Below are positions 1 to 9,461 of a stretch of DNA of 64,000 nt, piece after piece. Under the pieces are notes generated by a model that searched no databases, was not told the origin of the DNA, and saw nothing but the letters and a program-made list of their open reading frames with translations. The number at the start of each line of letters is the position of its first letter. The first letter of the stretch is position 1. The stretch is from Alphaproteobacteria bacterium (GTDB lineage: Bacteria; Pseudomonadota; Alphaproteobacteria; Rhodobacterales; Rhodobacteraceae): the NCBI GenBank assembly GCA_030425925.1, contig JAUHZO010000022.1, forward strand, positions 1-64,000. The letters run 5' to 3'. The position numbers and the translations under genes are program-made.

Positions 1-101
1 AGGTGGGCAGCCGCGTCCTGATCGAGGACGGCACCGGCGACTTCATCCGCCTCGACAACGTGCTGATCGGCGACCTGGACCAGAACGACTTCATCTTCTG
101 A
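1..101 (+). CDS. C-terminal end of an RTX calcium-binding protein (partial)
   Basis: The window opens inside a gene. Reading from base 3, 32 codons end at TGA (99-101), giving a tail that begins VGSRVLIEDGTG and ends DQNDFIF. This matches almost residue for residue the last 33 residues of the RTX proteins ending at 2615, 4852, 7305, 9457 and 11867. It is therefore the end of a sixth member of the same tandem family, presumably a type I secretion substrate whose C-terminus carries the export signal. Nothing can be said about its N-terminal module, which lies outside the window. A strong hairpin terminator follows. Confidence 0.9.
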   Translation, partial: VGSRVLIEDGTGDFIRLDNVLIGDLDQNDFIF

Positions 102-134
102 TCCGGACAGCCGGGAACACCGGCCAGAAAACGG

Positions 135-162
135 AAAGGGCCGCCCCACGGGCGGCCCTTTT
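135..162 (+). terminator. Rho-independent terminator
   Basis: A perfect 12-bp stem (135-146 paired with 150-161, AAAGGGCCGCCC / GGGCGGCCCTTT) with a 3-nt loop ends in a run of four T. It lies 33 bases after the stop of the partial RTX gene and closes that transcription unit. Confidence 0.85.
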
Positions 163-216
163 GCGTGGGGGGCGGTTCTTGCAAGGGTTGTACGGGGGCA
201 GGTGCCCTGCTTTACT

Positions 217-231
217 TCCTGCACTGCAGGA
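217..231. promoter_or_regulatory. Palindrome upstream of RTX gene, possible operator
   Basis: TCCTGCA-C-TGCAGGA is a perfect 7+1+7 palindrome about 48 bases before the start codon at 279. The core half-site TCCTGC recurs in the 11-bp inverted repeat at 9462-9488 upstream of another RTX gene. Protein binding is only an inference. Confidence 0.25.
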
Positions 232-278
232 CAACGGATTCACACAAACCGGACAACACACACCATCGGGAGGTCCAA

Positions 279-2615
279 ATGCCGCTATTTACAGGTGACG
301 TGAACAACAACTCCATCCCCGGCTCCAACCTGGATGACACGATCGACGGGCTGGCGGGCAATGACACGCTGGAAGGCCGCGCCGGCAACGACCTGATCCT
401 TGGCGGCGACGGCGATGACGTGCTGCAGGGGGCCGGTGGGGCCGACACGCTTCAGGGCGGCGATGGCGACGACCTGTTGCTGGTCGGCGAAGCGGTGCTG
501 AGCCTGGGCGAGGTCCATGATGGCGGCACCGGGCAGGACACGCTGGAATTCGATGGTGGCAACGGTTTCGAAGGCCTGCAACTGGGCGTCGGCAGCGGCG
601 TCGAAGTGCTGAACATGAACTTTGACCTCTCCGGGACAAGCGGGGCCAATTCTGTCGATATCTCCGGGATCAGCGGGTATCTGAACCAGGGCATGTTCAA
701 CCTTGGCGCGGGCGATGACAGTTTTCTCGGCTCGGTTCTGGGGGACATGGCCTCGGGCGAGGCCGGAGCGGACACGCTGGATGGCGGCGCGGGCAACGAC
801 ACCCTGACCGGCGGCGGCGGGGCGGACAGCCTGATCGGCGGTGACGGCAATGACCTGTTCCTGGTGGGCGAGGCGGTCCTGAGCGGCGGCGAACGCTATG
901 ATGGCGGCGCCGGCAACGACACGCTGGAATTCGACAATGGCAACACGATCGACGCCGACCTGGTGCTGGACGCGCTGTCTTCGGTCGAAGTGCTGAACAT
1001 GAACTTTACCGTCAACGGGACAAGCGGCGTCAACACCGTCGATGTCTCGGGCCTGACGGGGTATCTCAACCAGGGCAGTTTCCTGCTGGCGGCCGGGGAC
1101 GATGTGTTCACCGGGTCGGCCATCGGCGACATCGCCTCGGGTGATGGCGGCGCCGATACGCTGGATGGCGGCGCGGGCAACGACACGCTGACCGGCGGCG
1201 GCGGGGCCGACAGCCTGATCGGCGGCGACGGCGACGACCTGTTCCTCGTGGGCGAAACCACCCTGACGGGGGGTGAGCGTTACGACGGCGGGGCCGGCAT
1301 CGACACGCTGGTCTTCGACCTCGGGAACGGGTTCGAGGAACTGATCCTGGATGTCGCCGCGTCGGTCGAGATCCTGAACATGAACTTCAACCTCGACGGT
1401 TCTGCCGCCACGGATGTGGTCGATATCTCGGGCCTGGCGGGCTATGTCAATCAGGGCACGTTCCGGATGGGCTTTGGCAACGATATCTTCACCGGGTCCG
1501 ACCTGGGGGACATGGTGGCCGGAGACCGCGGGTCCGACACGCTTTCGGGCGGTGGGGGCAACGACACCATCACCGGCGGCACCTGGGCCGACAGCCTGTC
1601 GGGCGGCGATGGCGACGACCTGTTCCTTGTCGGCGAACCGACGCTGAGCCTGGGCGAACGCTTTGACGGCGGGGCGGGCAACGACACGCTGGAATTCGAC
1701 CTGGGCAACGGGCTCGAAGAATTGATCCTGGATGCCGCTGCCTCGGTGGAAGTGCTGAACATGAACTTTGGCCTGAGCGGGACGACGGATGCCAATACCG
1801 TCGATATCACCGGCTTGCAGGCCTATCTGAACGGGGGCGGCTTTGCCCTGGATGCCGACAATGACATCTTCCTGGGCTCGCGCCTGGCTGACAGCGTCTC
1901 GGGCGATGGCGGGAACGACTCGCTGGACGGCAACAACGGGGACGACACGCTCCTTGGCGGCAATGGCGATGACAGCCTGAACGGCGGGCGCAACAGCGAC
2001 AGCATCCTTGGCGAAGACGGCAATGACGTGCTCTTTGGCGGCGGCGGGTTCGATCTTGTCGATGGCGGCGTCGGCAATGACGTGCTGCAGGGCCAGGCGG
2101 GCAACGATACGCTGCTGGGGGATGCCGGGGCCGATACCTTTGCCGCGGGCGGGGGCGAGGACAGCATTGATGGCGGCACCGGCGACGATCTTGTCCGTTC
2201 GGGCAATGGCCGGGATACCGTGACCGGTGGCGATGGTGACGACCGCATCTTTGGCGGCTTTGCGGGCGACCTGCTGTTTGGCGATGCCGGCAATGACAAC
2301 ATCCGCGGGGAAAACGGGCTGGACACCATCGAGGGCGGCGCAGGCGACGACGTGCTGCGCGGCGGCGATCAGTTTGACCTGTTCGTCTTTGCAGACGGAT
2401 TCGGCAATGACACCCTCGTCGACTTCGACGCATCGGATGCGCGCGAAAAGATCGACCTGTCCGGCGTTTCCTCGATCACCGATTTTGCCGACCTGATGGC
2501 CAGCCATGCCACGCAAGTGGGCTCGCGCGTGATCATCGACGACCTGACGGGCAACACGATCCGGCTGGACAATGTGCTTTTGGGTGATCTGGACGCGGGC
2601 GATTTCGTGTTCTGA
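279..2615 (+). CDS. Secreted RTX protein with four 127-residue internal repeats
   Basis: A 778-residue acidic, Gly/Asp-rich protein of the hemolysin-type calcium-binding (RTX) family, probably exported by a type I system and folded by Ca2+ outside the cell. The start at 279 is chosen because GGGAGG lies just upstream and the RTX sequence begins at once (MPLFTGDVNNNSIPGSNLDD); there is no Sec signal. RTX nonapeptides (GGxGxDxLx) occupy residues 25-65. Four copies of a 127-residue module start near residues 66, 193, 321 and 448, each containing LFLVGE, ERYDGGAGNDTLEFD, SVEVLNMNF, VDISGL-GYLNQG and then two or three RTX repeats. More RTX repeats fill 575-685. The last 95 residues are the shared tail (FGNDTLVDFD, ITDFADL, VIIDDLTGNTIRLDN, GDFVF). 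The function of the repeated module is unknown; adhesion or matrix structure is a guess. Confidence 0.88.
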   Translation: MPLFTGDVNNNSIPGSNLDDTIDGLAGNDTLEGRAGNDLILGGDGDDVLQGAGGADTLQGGDGDDLLLVGEAVLSLGEVHDGGTGQDTLEFDGGNGFEGLQLGVGSGVEVLNMNFDLSGTSGANSVDISGISGYLNQGMFNLGAGDDSFLGSVLGDMASGEAGADTLDGGAGNDTLTGGGGADSLIGGDGNDLFLVGEAVLSGGERYDGGAGNDTLEFDNGNTIDADLVLDALSSVEVLNMNFTVNGTSGVNTVDVSGLTGYLNQGSFLLAAGDDVFTGSAIGDIASGDGGADTLDGGAGNDTLTGGGGADSLIGGDGDDLFLVGETTLTGGERYDGGAGIDTLVFDLGNGFEELILDVAASVEILNMNFNLDGSAATDVVDISGLAGYVNQGTFRMGFGNDIFTGSDLGDMVAGDRGSDTLSGGGGNDTITGGTWADSLSGGDGDDLFLVGEPTLSLGERFDGGAGNDTLEFDLGNGLEELILDAAASVEVLNMNFGLSGTTDANTVDITGLQAYLNGGGFALDADNDIFLGSRLADSVSGDGGNDSLDGNNGDDTLLGGNGDDSLNGGRNSDSILGEDGNDVLFGGGGFDLVDGGVGNDVLQGQAGNDTLLGDAGADTFAAGGGEDSIDGGTGDDLVRSGNGRDTVTGGDGDDRIFGGFAGDLLFGDAGNDNIRGENGLDTIEGGAGDDVLRGGDQFDLFVFADGFGNDTLVDFDASDAREKIDLSGVSSITDFADLMASHATQVGSRVIIDDLTGNTIRLDNVLLGDLDAGDFVF
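474..1998 (+). repeat. Four tandem copies of a ~382-bp coding repeat
   Basis: Copies begin at about 474, 855, 1239 and 1620, giving periods of 381, 384 and 381 bp in frame. Each encodes a non-RTX stretch of about 85 residues (marker peptides LVGE, SVEVLNMNF, GYLNQG) plus RTX nonapeptides. Copy 3 reads SVEILNMNF and GYVNQG and copy 4 AYLNGGG, so the copies have begun to diverge. Confidence 0.85.
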
Positions 2616-2624
2616 GAGCAACGC

Positions 2625-2663
2625 CGCCCGCCGGGCTGCCATGTCCGGCGGGCGTCTTTCTTT
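2625..2663 (+). terminator. Rho-independent terminator
   Basis: A perfect 10-bp stem (2625-2634 CGCCCGCCGG with 2645-2654) and a 10-nt loop are followed by the T-rich stretch TCTTTCTTT. It lies 10 bases after the RTX stop at 2615. Confidence 0.75.
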
Positions 2664-2791
2664 GGAAGAACCACGCGGCAAGAGCGTTCGCGCGTGTCGA
2701 ATGCGCGCGCAACCCTATACGTCCTGCCGGTCGCATCTTGCGCGACCACACAGTACCCCAAGGTTGAATGAATTGATCTTGGGAGTCTGAC

Positions 2792-4852
2792 ATGTGCCTC
2801 GGATGTGTCGTGCAAACTGAAGTCGATACCGGCTGCGCGGTTGATCTTGCGGCCCTGGCCGAGATGGCAAGAATTGTAGAGGAATCGTCTGACGCCGCTG
2901 CAGACCTTTCAACGCCCTATTCGATGTCCGTTGGCGATATCTTTGAAGGGGCACTGGACGAGGTCGGCGACCGTGACATGATCGCGTTGACCGTCGGCCC
3001 CGGTGAATACGTCAACGTGTCCTTGATCGGACTTGATGGCGATGGTGGAACGCTCGAGGATCCTGCGCTTTTCATCTTCGATTCCTCGGGTGTTCGGGTC
3101 ACATTGAATAATGACTATGCGGGCAGAGACAGCTTTGCGACGTTTTATTCCGAGACTGGCGGAACATACTACGTTGGCGTCCAGTCCTACGGGGATGGAG
3201 GTTCTGGCAGCTACTCGGTGAGTGTCGCGGCTTCCGAGCTGCCGGTTTTTGATCCACTGGACTCTCTGGATACCGGTTTAACGGTGCGTGCCGGTATTGA
3301 GGGAGATCGTGTAATTGATGTTGCGTTTGCGCCGGCCGGCTTGGAATACTTAGGCATAAGATCCGATGATTTCAATGCGTACGAGATTTCTCAAATTCAG
3401 CGCGCATTCGAAATCTATGAAAGCTACCTCGATATCTCGTTTCGCGTTGTATCCTCGCTTGAGGAAGCGGATTTTATCTTTGGCGCGGTCACGGATGGCT
3501 CGATCGAAGACGTCTTGGGCGCGGGCGTTCTTGGGTGGATGGAGTACGCAATCAATCCGGACCTATCGCAGATTGGTATTTTCAATGCAGCGGCCTGGGA
3601 TCGGGCGTCTGGCGGCGACCTCGAGACAGGCGGAAACGGCTTCTTTACAATCCTTCACGAATTAGGTCACGGGTTGGGGCTTGCGCATCCCTTCGAAGCA
3701 AATCGCGGAGATATCTTTATTCCGGATTCGACCCGATCGGCGACCGGCGCATATGATCTGAACCAGGGTGTTTATTCCGTCATGTCTTACTTCGGGGGGT
3801 ATCTGACCGGCGAGTTTGACAGCGTGGGAATCGCTGCCGGTCCGATGGCTCTCGATATTGCCGTTCTGCAGCAATACTACGGGGCCAACATGTCCACGGC
3901 GACAGGTGATACGATCTACGAGTTGCCCGCGCGAAACGGCACCGGCGTCGGCTGGCGTGCGATCTGGGATGCCGGCGGGACAGACTCGATTGTCGTGTCC
4001 GGCCGACTGGATGCCGTGATCGACCTGCGCGCCGCGACCTTGCAAGCCGAATATGGCGGCGGCGGTTTCGTGTCCCGCGTCGATCTTGTCGGGGGCGGTT
4101 TCACCATTGCCAACGGCGTTGTGATCGAAAACGCGGTTGGCGGCAACGGAAACGATCTGTTGCGCGGCAACGATGCCGACAACACGCTGACCGGGCTTCT
4201 TGGCGATGACACAATTCTGTCGGGCCGCGGCGCGGACACCGTGATCTCCGGGCATGGCGATGACCTTGTCAATGCGGGGAATGAGTCGGACCTTGCTGAG
4301 GGCCATGGCGGTGCGGACACGATCCTGGGCGGGCGTGGTGACGACACCATCGGCGGCGGAAACGGCAGGGACGTTCTGCTGGGCGGTGTCGGGGACGACA
4401 GGCTTGACGGCGGGAACGAGGACGATTTGCTGCGCGGCGGCAACGGCAACGACACGTTGCTGGGTGGCAACGGCAATGACCGTCTGATCGGGGAAGGTCA
4501 GGCCGACGACATCCGCGGCGGGCGCGGCGTGGACAACATCTATGGCGGGGACGGGCTCGACACCATCAATGGCGGGCGGGACAACGATATCCTGCGCGGT
4601 GAAGGCCAGTCCGACATCTTTGTCTTTGCGGGGGTGTTCGGTGATGACCGCATCGTCGATTTCGATGCGTTCGACAGCAACGAGGTGATCGACCTGTCCC
4701 GCATCTCGTCGATTGCGGATTTCGCCGACCTTGCCGCGAATCACATGACCCAGATTGCAGCCGATGTGCTGATCGACGACCTGCTCGGCAACACGATCCG
4801 TGTCGAGAACACGTTGGTTGCAGACCTGGATGCCAGCGATTTCCTGTTCTGA
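2792..4852 (+). CDS. Serralysin-type (M10) zinc metalloprotease with RTX repeats
   Basis: A 686-residue secreted protease. Residues 40-150 look like a PPC-type beta domain ([30 protein letters not shown]). The M10 catalytic domain covers about 160-400, with the zinc motif [11 protein letters not shown] (His289, Glu290, His293, His299) and the Met-turn SVMSY (Met331, Tyr333 the usual fifth ligand in serralysins). RTX nonapeptides run from about 450 to 590 and the family tail ends in DASDFLF. The start at 2792 follows GGGAG with ideal spacing. Odd point: the first two thirds are visibly richer in A/T and in A/T-ending codons than the RTX half, suggesting that the catalytic part was joined to the local RTX tail. 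Substrate is unknown. By family knowledge it is exported by a type I transporter, none of which is in the window. Confidence 0.92.
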   Translation: MCLGCVVQTEVDTGCAVDLAALAEMARIVEESSDAAADLSTPYSMSVGDIFEGALDEVGDRDMIALTVGPGEYVNVSLIGLDGDGGTLEDPALFIFDSSGVRVTLNNDYAGRDSFATFYSETGGTYYVGVQSYGDGGSGSYSVSVAASELPVFDPLDSLDTGLTVRAGIEGDRVIDVAFAPAGLEYLGIRSDDFNAYEISQIQRAFEIYESYLDISFRVVSSLEEADFIFGAVTDGSIEDVLGAGVLGWMEYAINPDLSQIGIFNAAAWDRASGGDLETGGNGFFTILHELGHGLGLAHPFEANRGDIFIPDSTRSATGAYDLNQGVYSVMSYFGGYLTGEFDSVGIAAGPMALDIAVLQQYYGANMSTATGDTIYELPARNGTGVGWRAIWDAGGTDSIVVSGRLDAVIDLRAATLQAEYGGGGFVSRVDLVGGGFTIANGVVIENAVGGNGNDLLRGNDADNTLTGLLGDDTILSGRGADTVISGHGDDLVNAGNESDLAEGHGGADTILGGRGDDTIGGGNGRDVLLGGVGDDRLDGGNEDDLLRGGNGNDTLLGGNGNDRLIGEGQADDIRGGRGVDNIYGGDGLDTINGGRDNDILRGEGQSDIFVFAGVFGDDRIVDFDAFDSNEVIDLSRISSIADFADLAANHMTQIAADVLIDDLLGNTIRVENTLVADLDASDFLF

Positions 4853-4879
4853 AACACAAGCCTTGTTGCCGTAACGGCA

Positions 4880-4913
4880 CCGGACCGCGCGGAAAGGTGC
4901 GGTCCGGATCGTT
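4880..4913 (+). terminator. Probable terminator hairpin
   Basis: A 9-bp perfect stem (4880-4888 CCGGACCGC with 4899-4907) and a 10-nt loop, followed by ATCGTTT. The T tract is weak, so termination is probable rather than certain. Confidence 0.5.
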
Positions 4914-5028
4914 TCGAATGGCCTGCTTTTACCTTTTGGACAAAAATGTTAGCCTGAAATTCCGCTTTTTGTTCCATTTGTCCGGCGACAGGCTCTGACC
5001 GCGCGGATTTTGCCCAAAGGATTGCTCC

Positions 5029-7305
5029 ATGCCTGCAACCCCCGAAACATGGCTGGCCGACTTCCAGGTCAACACCACCGACACCGGCACCCAGACCCAT
5101 CCCGATATCGTGCAGCTCGACACCGGCTATCTGGTGGCGGTCTGGACCGATTACACGACGTCCGGTCCCGGTGCGCCGGCCGGTCAGGACATCCTGGCCC
5201 AGGTGATCTCGCCCACGGGGGAACCGGTGGGATCCGAATTCCGGGTCAACATCGCGTGGAACGTGGACAACGAACGTCTGCCCTCGATCGCGGCGCTGCC
5301 CGGCGGACGCTTTGTGGTGGTGTTCGAGGATGACGACGGCAACCCGTCGAACAAGGCCATCCGCGCCGAAATCTGGCAGACCAACCTGCAGACCGGCGTG
5401 GCCACGCATGAGGCGTCGGCGACGGTTGCCACGTCGCCCGACGCCTCCGACATCGTGAGCCAACCGGCAGTGGCGGGCGACAGCAGCGGCGGGTTTATGG
5501 TGGTTTACCAACACCGCGACTTTTCCGAGGACGACCACGATCTGCGCGGCGTCTACTTCACGTATGACGAGGTCAACGACAGTTACGTCCCGGGCGCCCC
5601 GCAGGTCTGGATCGCCGGGTCCGAAGCGTCGTCGACCGAAATCGACATCGCCACCCTGACCGACGACCGCTTTGCCGCGATCTTCGAGTTCGAATCGACC
5701 AACGGGGACGAGGCGCAGGCCTATGCCGTGCGGGACGCCACCGGGGCCGGTCTGGCCGGCTTTGTACCGGGCACCCAGGCCAATGGCGAAGACGAGCGCT
5801 ATGGCTCGGTCACCGGGCTGGCCAATGGCGGGTTTGTCGTTGCCTGGGAAAGCCGCGACGCGGTGTCCGAATCCGACGTGATGTTCCAGGTCTTTGACGG
5901 CAACGGTGTGCCCCAGGGTGCCGCCGGGTCGCTGGGCGATGAGGGCGCCACCGATGTCAACCGCGACCCGTCGGTCTTTGGCCTGTCGGGTGGGCGCTTT
6001 GTCATCGCCTACCAGGATGCCGAAGGGGCGGTCGATACCGGCCTGTTCCAGCAATTCTCCGCCACGGGCACGCCCATCGGCACCCTTGCCAGCTTTTACT
6101 CGGCCGATTTCAACTACAACCAGACCGGCATCGGGCTGGGCGATGGCCGGTTCGCCATCACCTGGAGCGAAGATGCGGGGATCGGTGGTGCCGGTCCCGA
6201 CATCCGTGTGGGCTTTTACGATCCGAGGAACGCAATCAACAACGCCGCCTACGATCCCAATCCCACCCAGATCGGTGTGATCGGCTCTGAAGACATCACC
6301 GCCGGGCCCGGCTCCACCCGGGTCTACGCCTGGGACGGCGATGACACGGTGACGGCCAACACCCTGCCCGACGTGCTTTACGATGCGGGCCCCGGCGACG
6401 ACATGGTGATCGTTCAGACCGGCATCGTCGGCAATACCTATCGCGGCGGCGACGGCATCGACACCATCGACTGGTCGAACAGCCCGGGTTCGACCGGGTA
6501 TTACGAACTGCACCTGTCGGGCTGGGCGTTCGACTATGCCGATGGCGGCGGGTTCGAAGCCGACGCGATGGACGGGTTTGAAAACCTGATCGGGTCCCCG
6601 GGTGACGATTCCATCATCGGCAGCCCCGATGCCAACGATCTGCGCGGCGGGTTCGGTAACGACACCATTTCGGGCACCGGCGGCGACGATATCCTTGTCG
6701 GCGGCTGGGGCAACGACATCGTGCTGGGCGGCGACGGCGACGATCTGGTGCGCGGCTCCAACGGGATCGACAGTCTCGAAGGCAACGCGGGCAACGACAC
6801 ACTGGGCGGCGGCAACGGACGCGATACCGGGCTGGGCGGCGAAGGCAACGATTCCATCAACATGGGCAACAACCCCGACCTCGTGGAAGGCGGGACTGGG
6901 AACGACACGCTTCTGGGCGGCAACGGGTCCGATACGATCCTGGGACAGGATGGCGATGACGATATCCGCGGCGGTCGCGGCGACGAAGAGATCGACGGCG
7001 GCGCCGGTTTCGACACGCTCAACGGCGGGCGCAACGACGATGTCCTGACGGGTGGCGCCGATGCCGACACGTTCCTCTTTGCCGGCGCGTTCGGCAACGA
7101 CACCGTCACCGATTTCGACGTGTTCGACCTGAACGAGCGGATCGACCTGTCCTATGTGGCGGCGATCACCGATTTTGCCGACCTCTCCGCCAACCACATG
7201 AGTCAGGTGGGGCAGAACGTGGTGATCGACGATCTGGCGGGCAACACCGTGACGCTGGAATTCGTGGCGCAGGCCAGCCTCAGCCCGTCCTACTTCATCT
7301 TCTGA
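5029..7305 (+). CDS. RTX protein with N-terminal seven-repeat propeller-like domain
   Basis: A 758-residue protein with two parts. Residues 10-400 contain seven recurrences of a motif of the type P-x-I-x-x-L-x-x-G-x-F-V-V-x-W/Y: near VQLDTGYLVAVW, AALPGGRFVVVF, GDSSGGFMVVYQ, ATLTDDRFAAIF, TGLANGGFVVAW, FGLSGGRFVIAY and IGLGDGRFAITW. Seven such blades suggest a beta-propeller; this is an inference from periodicity. RTX nonapeptides run from about 420 to 665 and the shared tail follows (FGNDTVTDFD, ITDFADLSANHMSQVG, ending SPSYFIF). The start is preceded by AAAGGA. There is no Sec signal, as expected for type I secretion. The ligand or activity is unknown. Confidence 0.87.
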   Translation: MPATPETWLADFQVNTTDTGTQTHPDIVQLDTGYLVAVWTDYTTSGPGAPAGQDILAQVISPTGEPVGSEFRVNIAWNVDNERLPSIAALPGGRFVVVFEDDDGNPSNKAIRAEIWQTNLQTGVATHEASATVATSPDASDIVSQPAVAGDSSGGFMVVYQHRDFSEDDHDLRGVYFTYDEVNDSYVPGAPQVWIAGSEASSTEIDIATLTDDRFAAIFEFESTNGDEAQAYAVRDATGAGLAGFVPGTQANGEDERYGSVTGLANGGFVVAWESRDAVSESDVMFQVFDGNGVPQGAAGSLGDEGATDVNRDPSVFGLSGGRFVIAYQDAEGAVDTGLFQQFSATGTPIGTLASFYSADFNYNQTGIGLGDGRFAITWSEDAGIGGAGPDIRVGFYDPRNAINNAAYDPNPTQIGVIGSEDITAGPGSTRVYAWDGDDTVTANTLPDVLYDAGPGDDMVIVQTGIVGNTYRGGDGIDTIDWSNSPGSTGYYELHLSGWAFDYADGGGFEADAMDGFENLIGSPGDDSIIGSPDANDLRGGFGNDTISGTGGDDILVGGWGNDIVLGGDGDDLVRGSNGIDSLEGNAGNDTLGGGNGRDTGLGGEGNDSINMGNNPDLVEGGTGNDTLLGGNGSDTILGQDGDDDIRGGRGDEEIDGGAGFDTLNGGRNDDVLTGGADADTFLFAGAFGNDTVTDFDVFDLNERIDLSYVAAITDFADLSANHMSQVGQNVVIDDLAGNTVTLEFVAQASLSPSYFIF

Positions 7306-7313
7306 TCCGGCAG

Positions 7314-7338
7314 GGCGCGGCCCCTCGCGGGCCGCGCC
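7314..7338 (+). terminator. GC-rich hairpin after RTX gene
   Basis: A perfect 10-bp stem (7314-7323 GGCGCGGCCC with 7329-7338) and a 5-nt loop, 8 bases after the stop codon. No T tract follows, so it may act in mRNA protection or only weakly in termination. Confidence 0.4.
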
Positions 7339-7483
7339 TGCATGACATATCTGTCAATTTCGATGCATTGTGTTAACATGGGCCTGCCGGCAGGGGGGCG
7401 ACGGCACATGGATTTATTGACGCGCGGATTGCCCGGCGGCTCCCCCGATCGGGTTGACCCATATTCGGAAGGGAGACTTCGAC

Positions 7484-9457
7484 ATGACCATTTCCTCCAC
7501 GTTCGACACGGACGCCGAAGGCTGGACCTCGACCGGGGCCGCCATCACCCATGACCCCCTGGGCTGGGTCAGCAGCGCCGAGGGCGGCAGCGGGGTCTGG
7601 AACTATGTCGCACCCGCCGCCTATTCCGGCGATCTGGAAAGCTATTACGGCGGCACCATCAGCTTTGACCTGGTGCAGCCCACGCAATCGAGCCAGTTCA
7701 ACGACGAAGACATCTTTCTGACCGGCGGCGGCCATACGATCGTGATCGATGCCGGGCCGAACCCCGGCACCAGCTTCACGTCCTATACCGTGGACCTGGA
7801 ACTGGGAGGCGGCTGGCGGGTGAATTCGCTGAACGGTGCCATCGCTTCGGAACAGGTGATCCGCGAGGTCCTTGCCAACCTGACGGGTTTCGAGATTCGC
7901 GGCGAGTTCGTGAGCGGCACCTCGGGCGATGCCAGTTCGCTGGACAACGTCGTCTGGGAAATGGGCGACGTGGATGTTCCGGTGCCCGGGCCGCGGATCG
8001 AATCGACCTTTGACACCGGGCTTGATGGTTGGTCCTTCATCGCTGATGTGCAAACCTTTACCTGGCAGCCCACCGGCGGCAACTCCGGCGGTTATGCCGA
8101 AGCGGTGGATTTCGCCAGCGGCCAGATCTGGTACTGGGTCGCCCCCAGCGCCTATCTGGGCGACAAGTCGGCGTTTTACGACGGCACGCTGAGCTTCGAT
8201 CTGCAGCAATCCCCTTACGTTGGCACACTGGATTACGATGATATCGTTCTGACCGGCGGCGGTCTGACCATCGTTCTGGAGATCGCGCCTCCGGGCACCG
8301 ACTGGACCAGCTACAGCTTTACCCTGTCCACCTCCGACGATTGGCGCGTCGGTTCCCAAAGCGGTGCCGTGGCGACCGAGGCAGAGATCCGCCAGGTTCT
8401 GGCCAATCTCGAAAGCCTGCATATCCGAGGCGAATACATCTCGGGCGGCGACACCGGGGGGCTGGACAACGTGATCATGCAGGCCTCCACCGGGGCGGCG
8501 CGCTATACCGACGCCACCTTTGCCAGCTTCATCGAAAGCTATGCCACGCTCTCGGCAGCTCTGGCGGCGGCCACGGCAGGCGAAGGCATCGGTGTTGCGG
8601 GTGACCCGGCCGAAGCGGGGCCGCTGAACGTGGCTGTCGACGGGCTGACCATCGACGCCGACGGCCCCTACAGCCAGGACTTCGTGCTGACCGGCGGCGC
8701 GGTGGACCTGGCACTGGGCGGCACCGCCGACATGGGCATCCTTGGCACCGGGGCGGCCAACACGCTGGCGGGCAATGACGGTGCCAACGCGCTGAACGGG
8801 GGCAACGGCAATGACACGATGACCGGCGGCGGCGGCAGCGACACCATGCTGGGCGGCTTTGGCGAGGACAACCTCGACGGCGGTGACGGCAACGACACCG
8901 TGCGCGGCAACAATGGCAACGACACCGCAACCGGCGGCGCCGGGGATGACAGCCTGGGCGGCGGCAATGGCAATGACGATCTCGACGGCGGCACGCAGCA
9001 GGACATTGTCAGCGGCGGCAACGGCTTTGACATCCTGCGCGGCGGCCAGGGCAACGACACGGTCAAGGGTGGCAACCAGGGCGACGTGGCCTTTGGCGAT
9101 GGCGGGGCCGACGACATCATGGGGGGCCGCGGCAAAGACATCCTGCAGGGCGGCAACGGCGACGACACGCTGAACGGCGGCCGCAACGATGACCGCATCT
9201 CGGGTGAGGGCGGATCCGACAGGTTCTTCTTTGCCGGCGTGTTCGGTGACGACACCATCACCGATTTCGATGCGTTGGACGCCGCCGAACGGATCGACCT
9301 GCGGCTGGTGTCCACCATCACCGATTTTGCCGACCTGGCCGCCAATCACATGAGCCAGGACAATGCAGACGTCCTGATCGACGATGGTGCGGGCAACAGC
9401 ATTCGCCTGCAAAACGTTGCGCTGGGCGACCTCGACGCGGGCGATTTCATCTTCTGA
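7484..9457 (+). CDS. RTX protein with two laminin-B-like domains
   Basis: A 657-residue protein. The start at 7484 is preferred over 30 bases upstream because AAGGGAG precedes it and the first laminin-like domain begins at once (MTISSTFDTDAEGW). Two tandem copies of a laminin B (domain IV)-like fold occupy about 7-156 and 176-332; each has the diagnostic WxYVAPxAYxGD, Y-x-G-T-x-SFDL, an LTGGG-x-T-I-V core, and the closing VLANL-x-x-x-x-IRGE and LDNV. A linker of about 85 residues follows, then RTX repeats from about 416 to 575 and the shared tail ([31 protein letters not shown]). Laminin-B-like domains are extracellular binding modules in animals and bacteria, so a carbohydrate- or matrix-binding role is plausible. 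Its RTX block is close to that of the next gene. Confidence 0.88.
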   Translation: MTISSTFDTDAEGWTSTGAAITHDPLGWVSSAEGGSGVWNYVAPAAYSGDLESYYGGTISFDLVQPTQSSQFNDEDIFLTGGGHTIVIDAGPNPGTSFTSYTVDLELGGGWRVNSLNGAIASEQVIREVLANLTGFEIRGEFVSGTSGDASSLDNVVWEMGDVDVPVPGPRIESTFDTGLDGWSFIADVQTFTWQPTGGNSGGYAEAVDFASGQIWYWVAPSAYLGDKSAFYDGTLSFDLQQSPYVGTLDYDDIVLTGGGLTIVLEIAPPGTDWTSYSFTLSTSDDWRVGSQSGAVATEAEIRQVLANLESLHIRGEYISGGDTGGLDNVIMQASTGAARYTDATFASFIESYATLSAALAAATAGEGIGVAGDPAEAGPLNVAVDGLTIDADGPYSQDFVLTGGAVDLALGGTADMGILGTGAANTLAGNDGANALNGGNGNDTMTGGGGSDTMLGGFGEDNLDGGDGNDTVRGNNGNDTATGGAGDDSLGGGNGNDDLDGGTQQDIVSGGNGFDILRGGQGNDTVKGGNQGDVAFGDGGADDIMGGRGKDILQGGNGDDTLNGGRNDDRISGEGGSDRFFFAGVFGDDTITDFDALDAAERIDLRLVSTITDFADLAANHMSQDNADVLIDDGAGNSIRLQNVALGDLDAGDFIF

Positions 9458-9461
9458 CCAC

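Noticed and set aside
474-1998. Regular repeats considered as a CRISPR array
   Set aside because: The repeats are in-frame coding repeats of a calcium-binding protein, far longer than CRISPR units and without unique spacers; no cas genes are present.
285-2681. Antisense frames across the RTX genes with Val/Ala/Ile-rich repeats
   Set aside because: They mirror the RTX repeats on the sense strand and have no start signals or domains.
2792-4852. Interpretation of the RTX genes as pore-forming hemolysins
   Set aside because: None has the hydrophobic pore domain or acylation sites of RTX toxins; only the calcium-binding repeats are shared.
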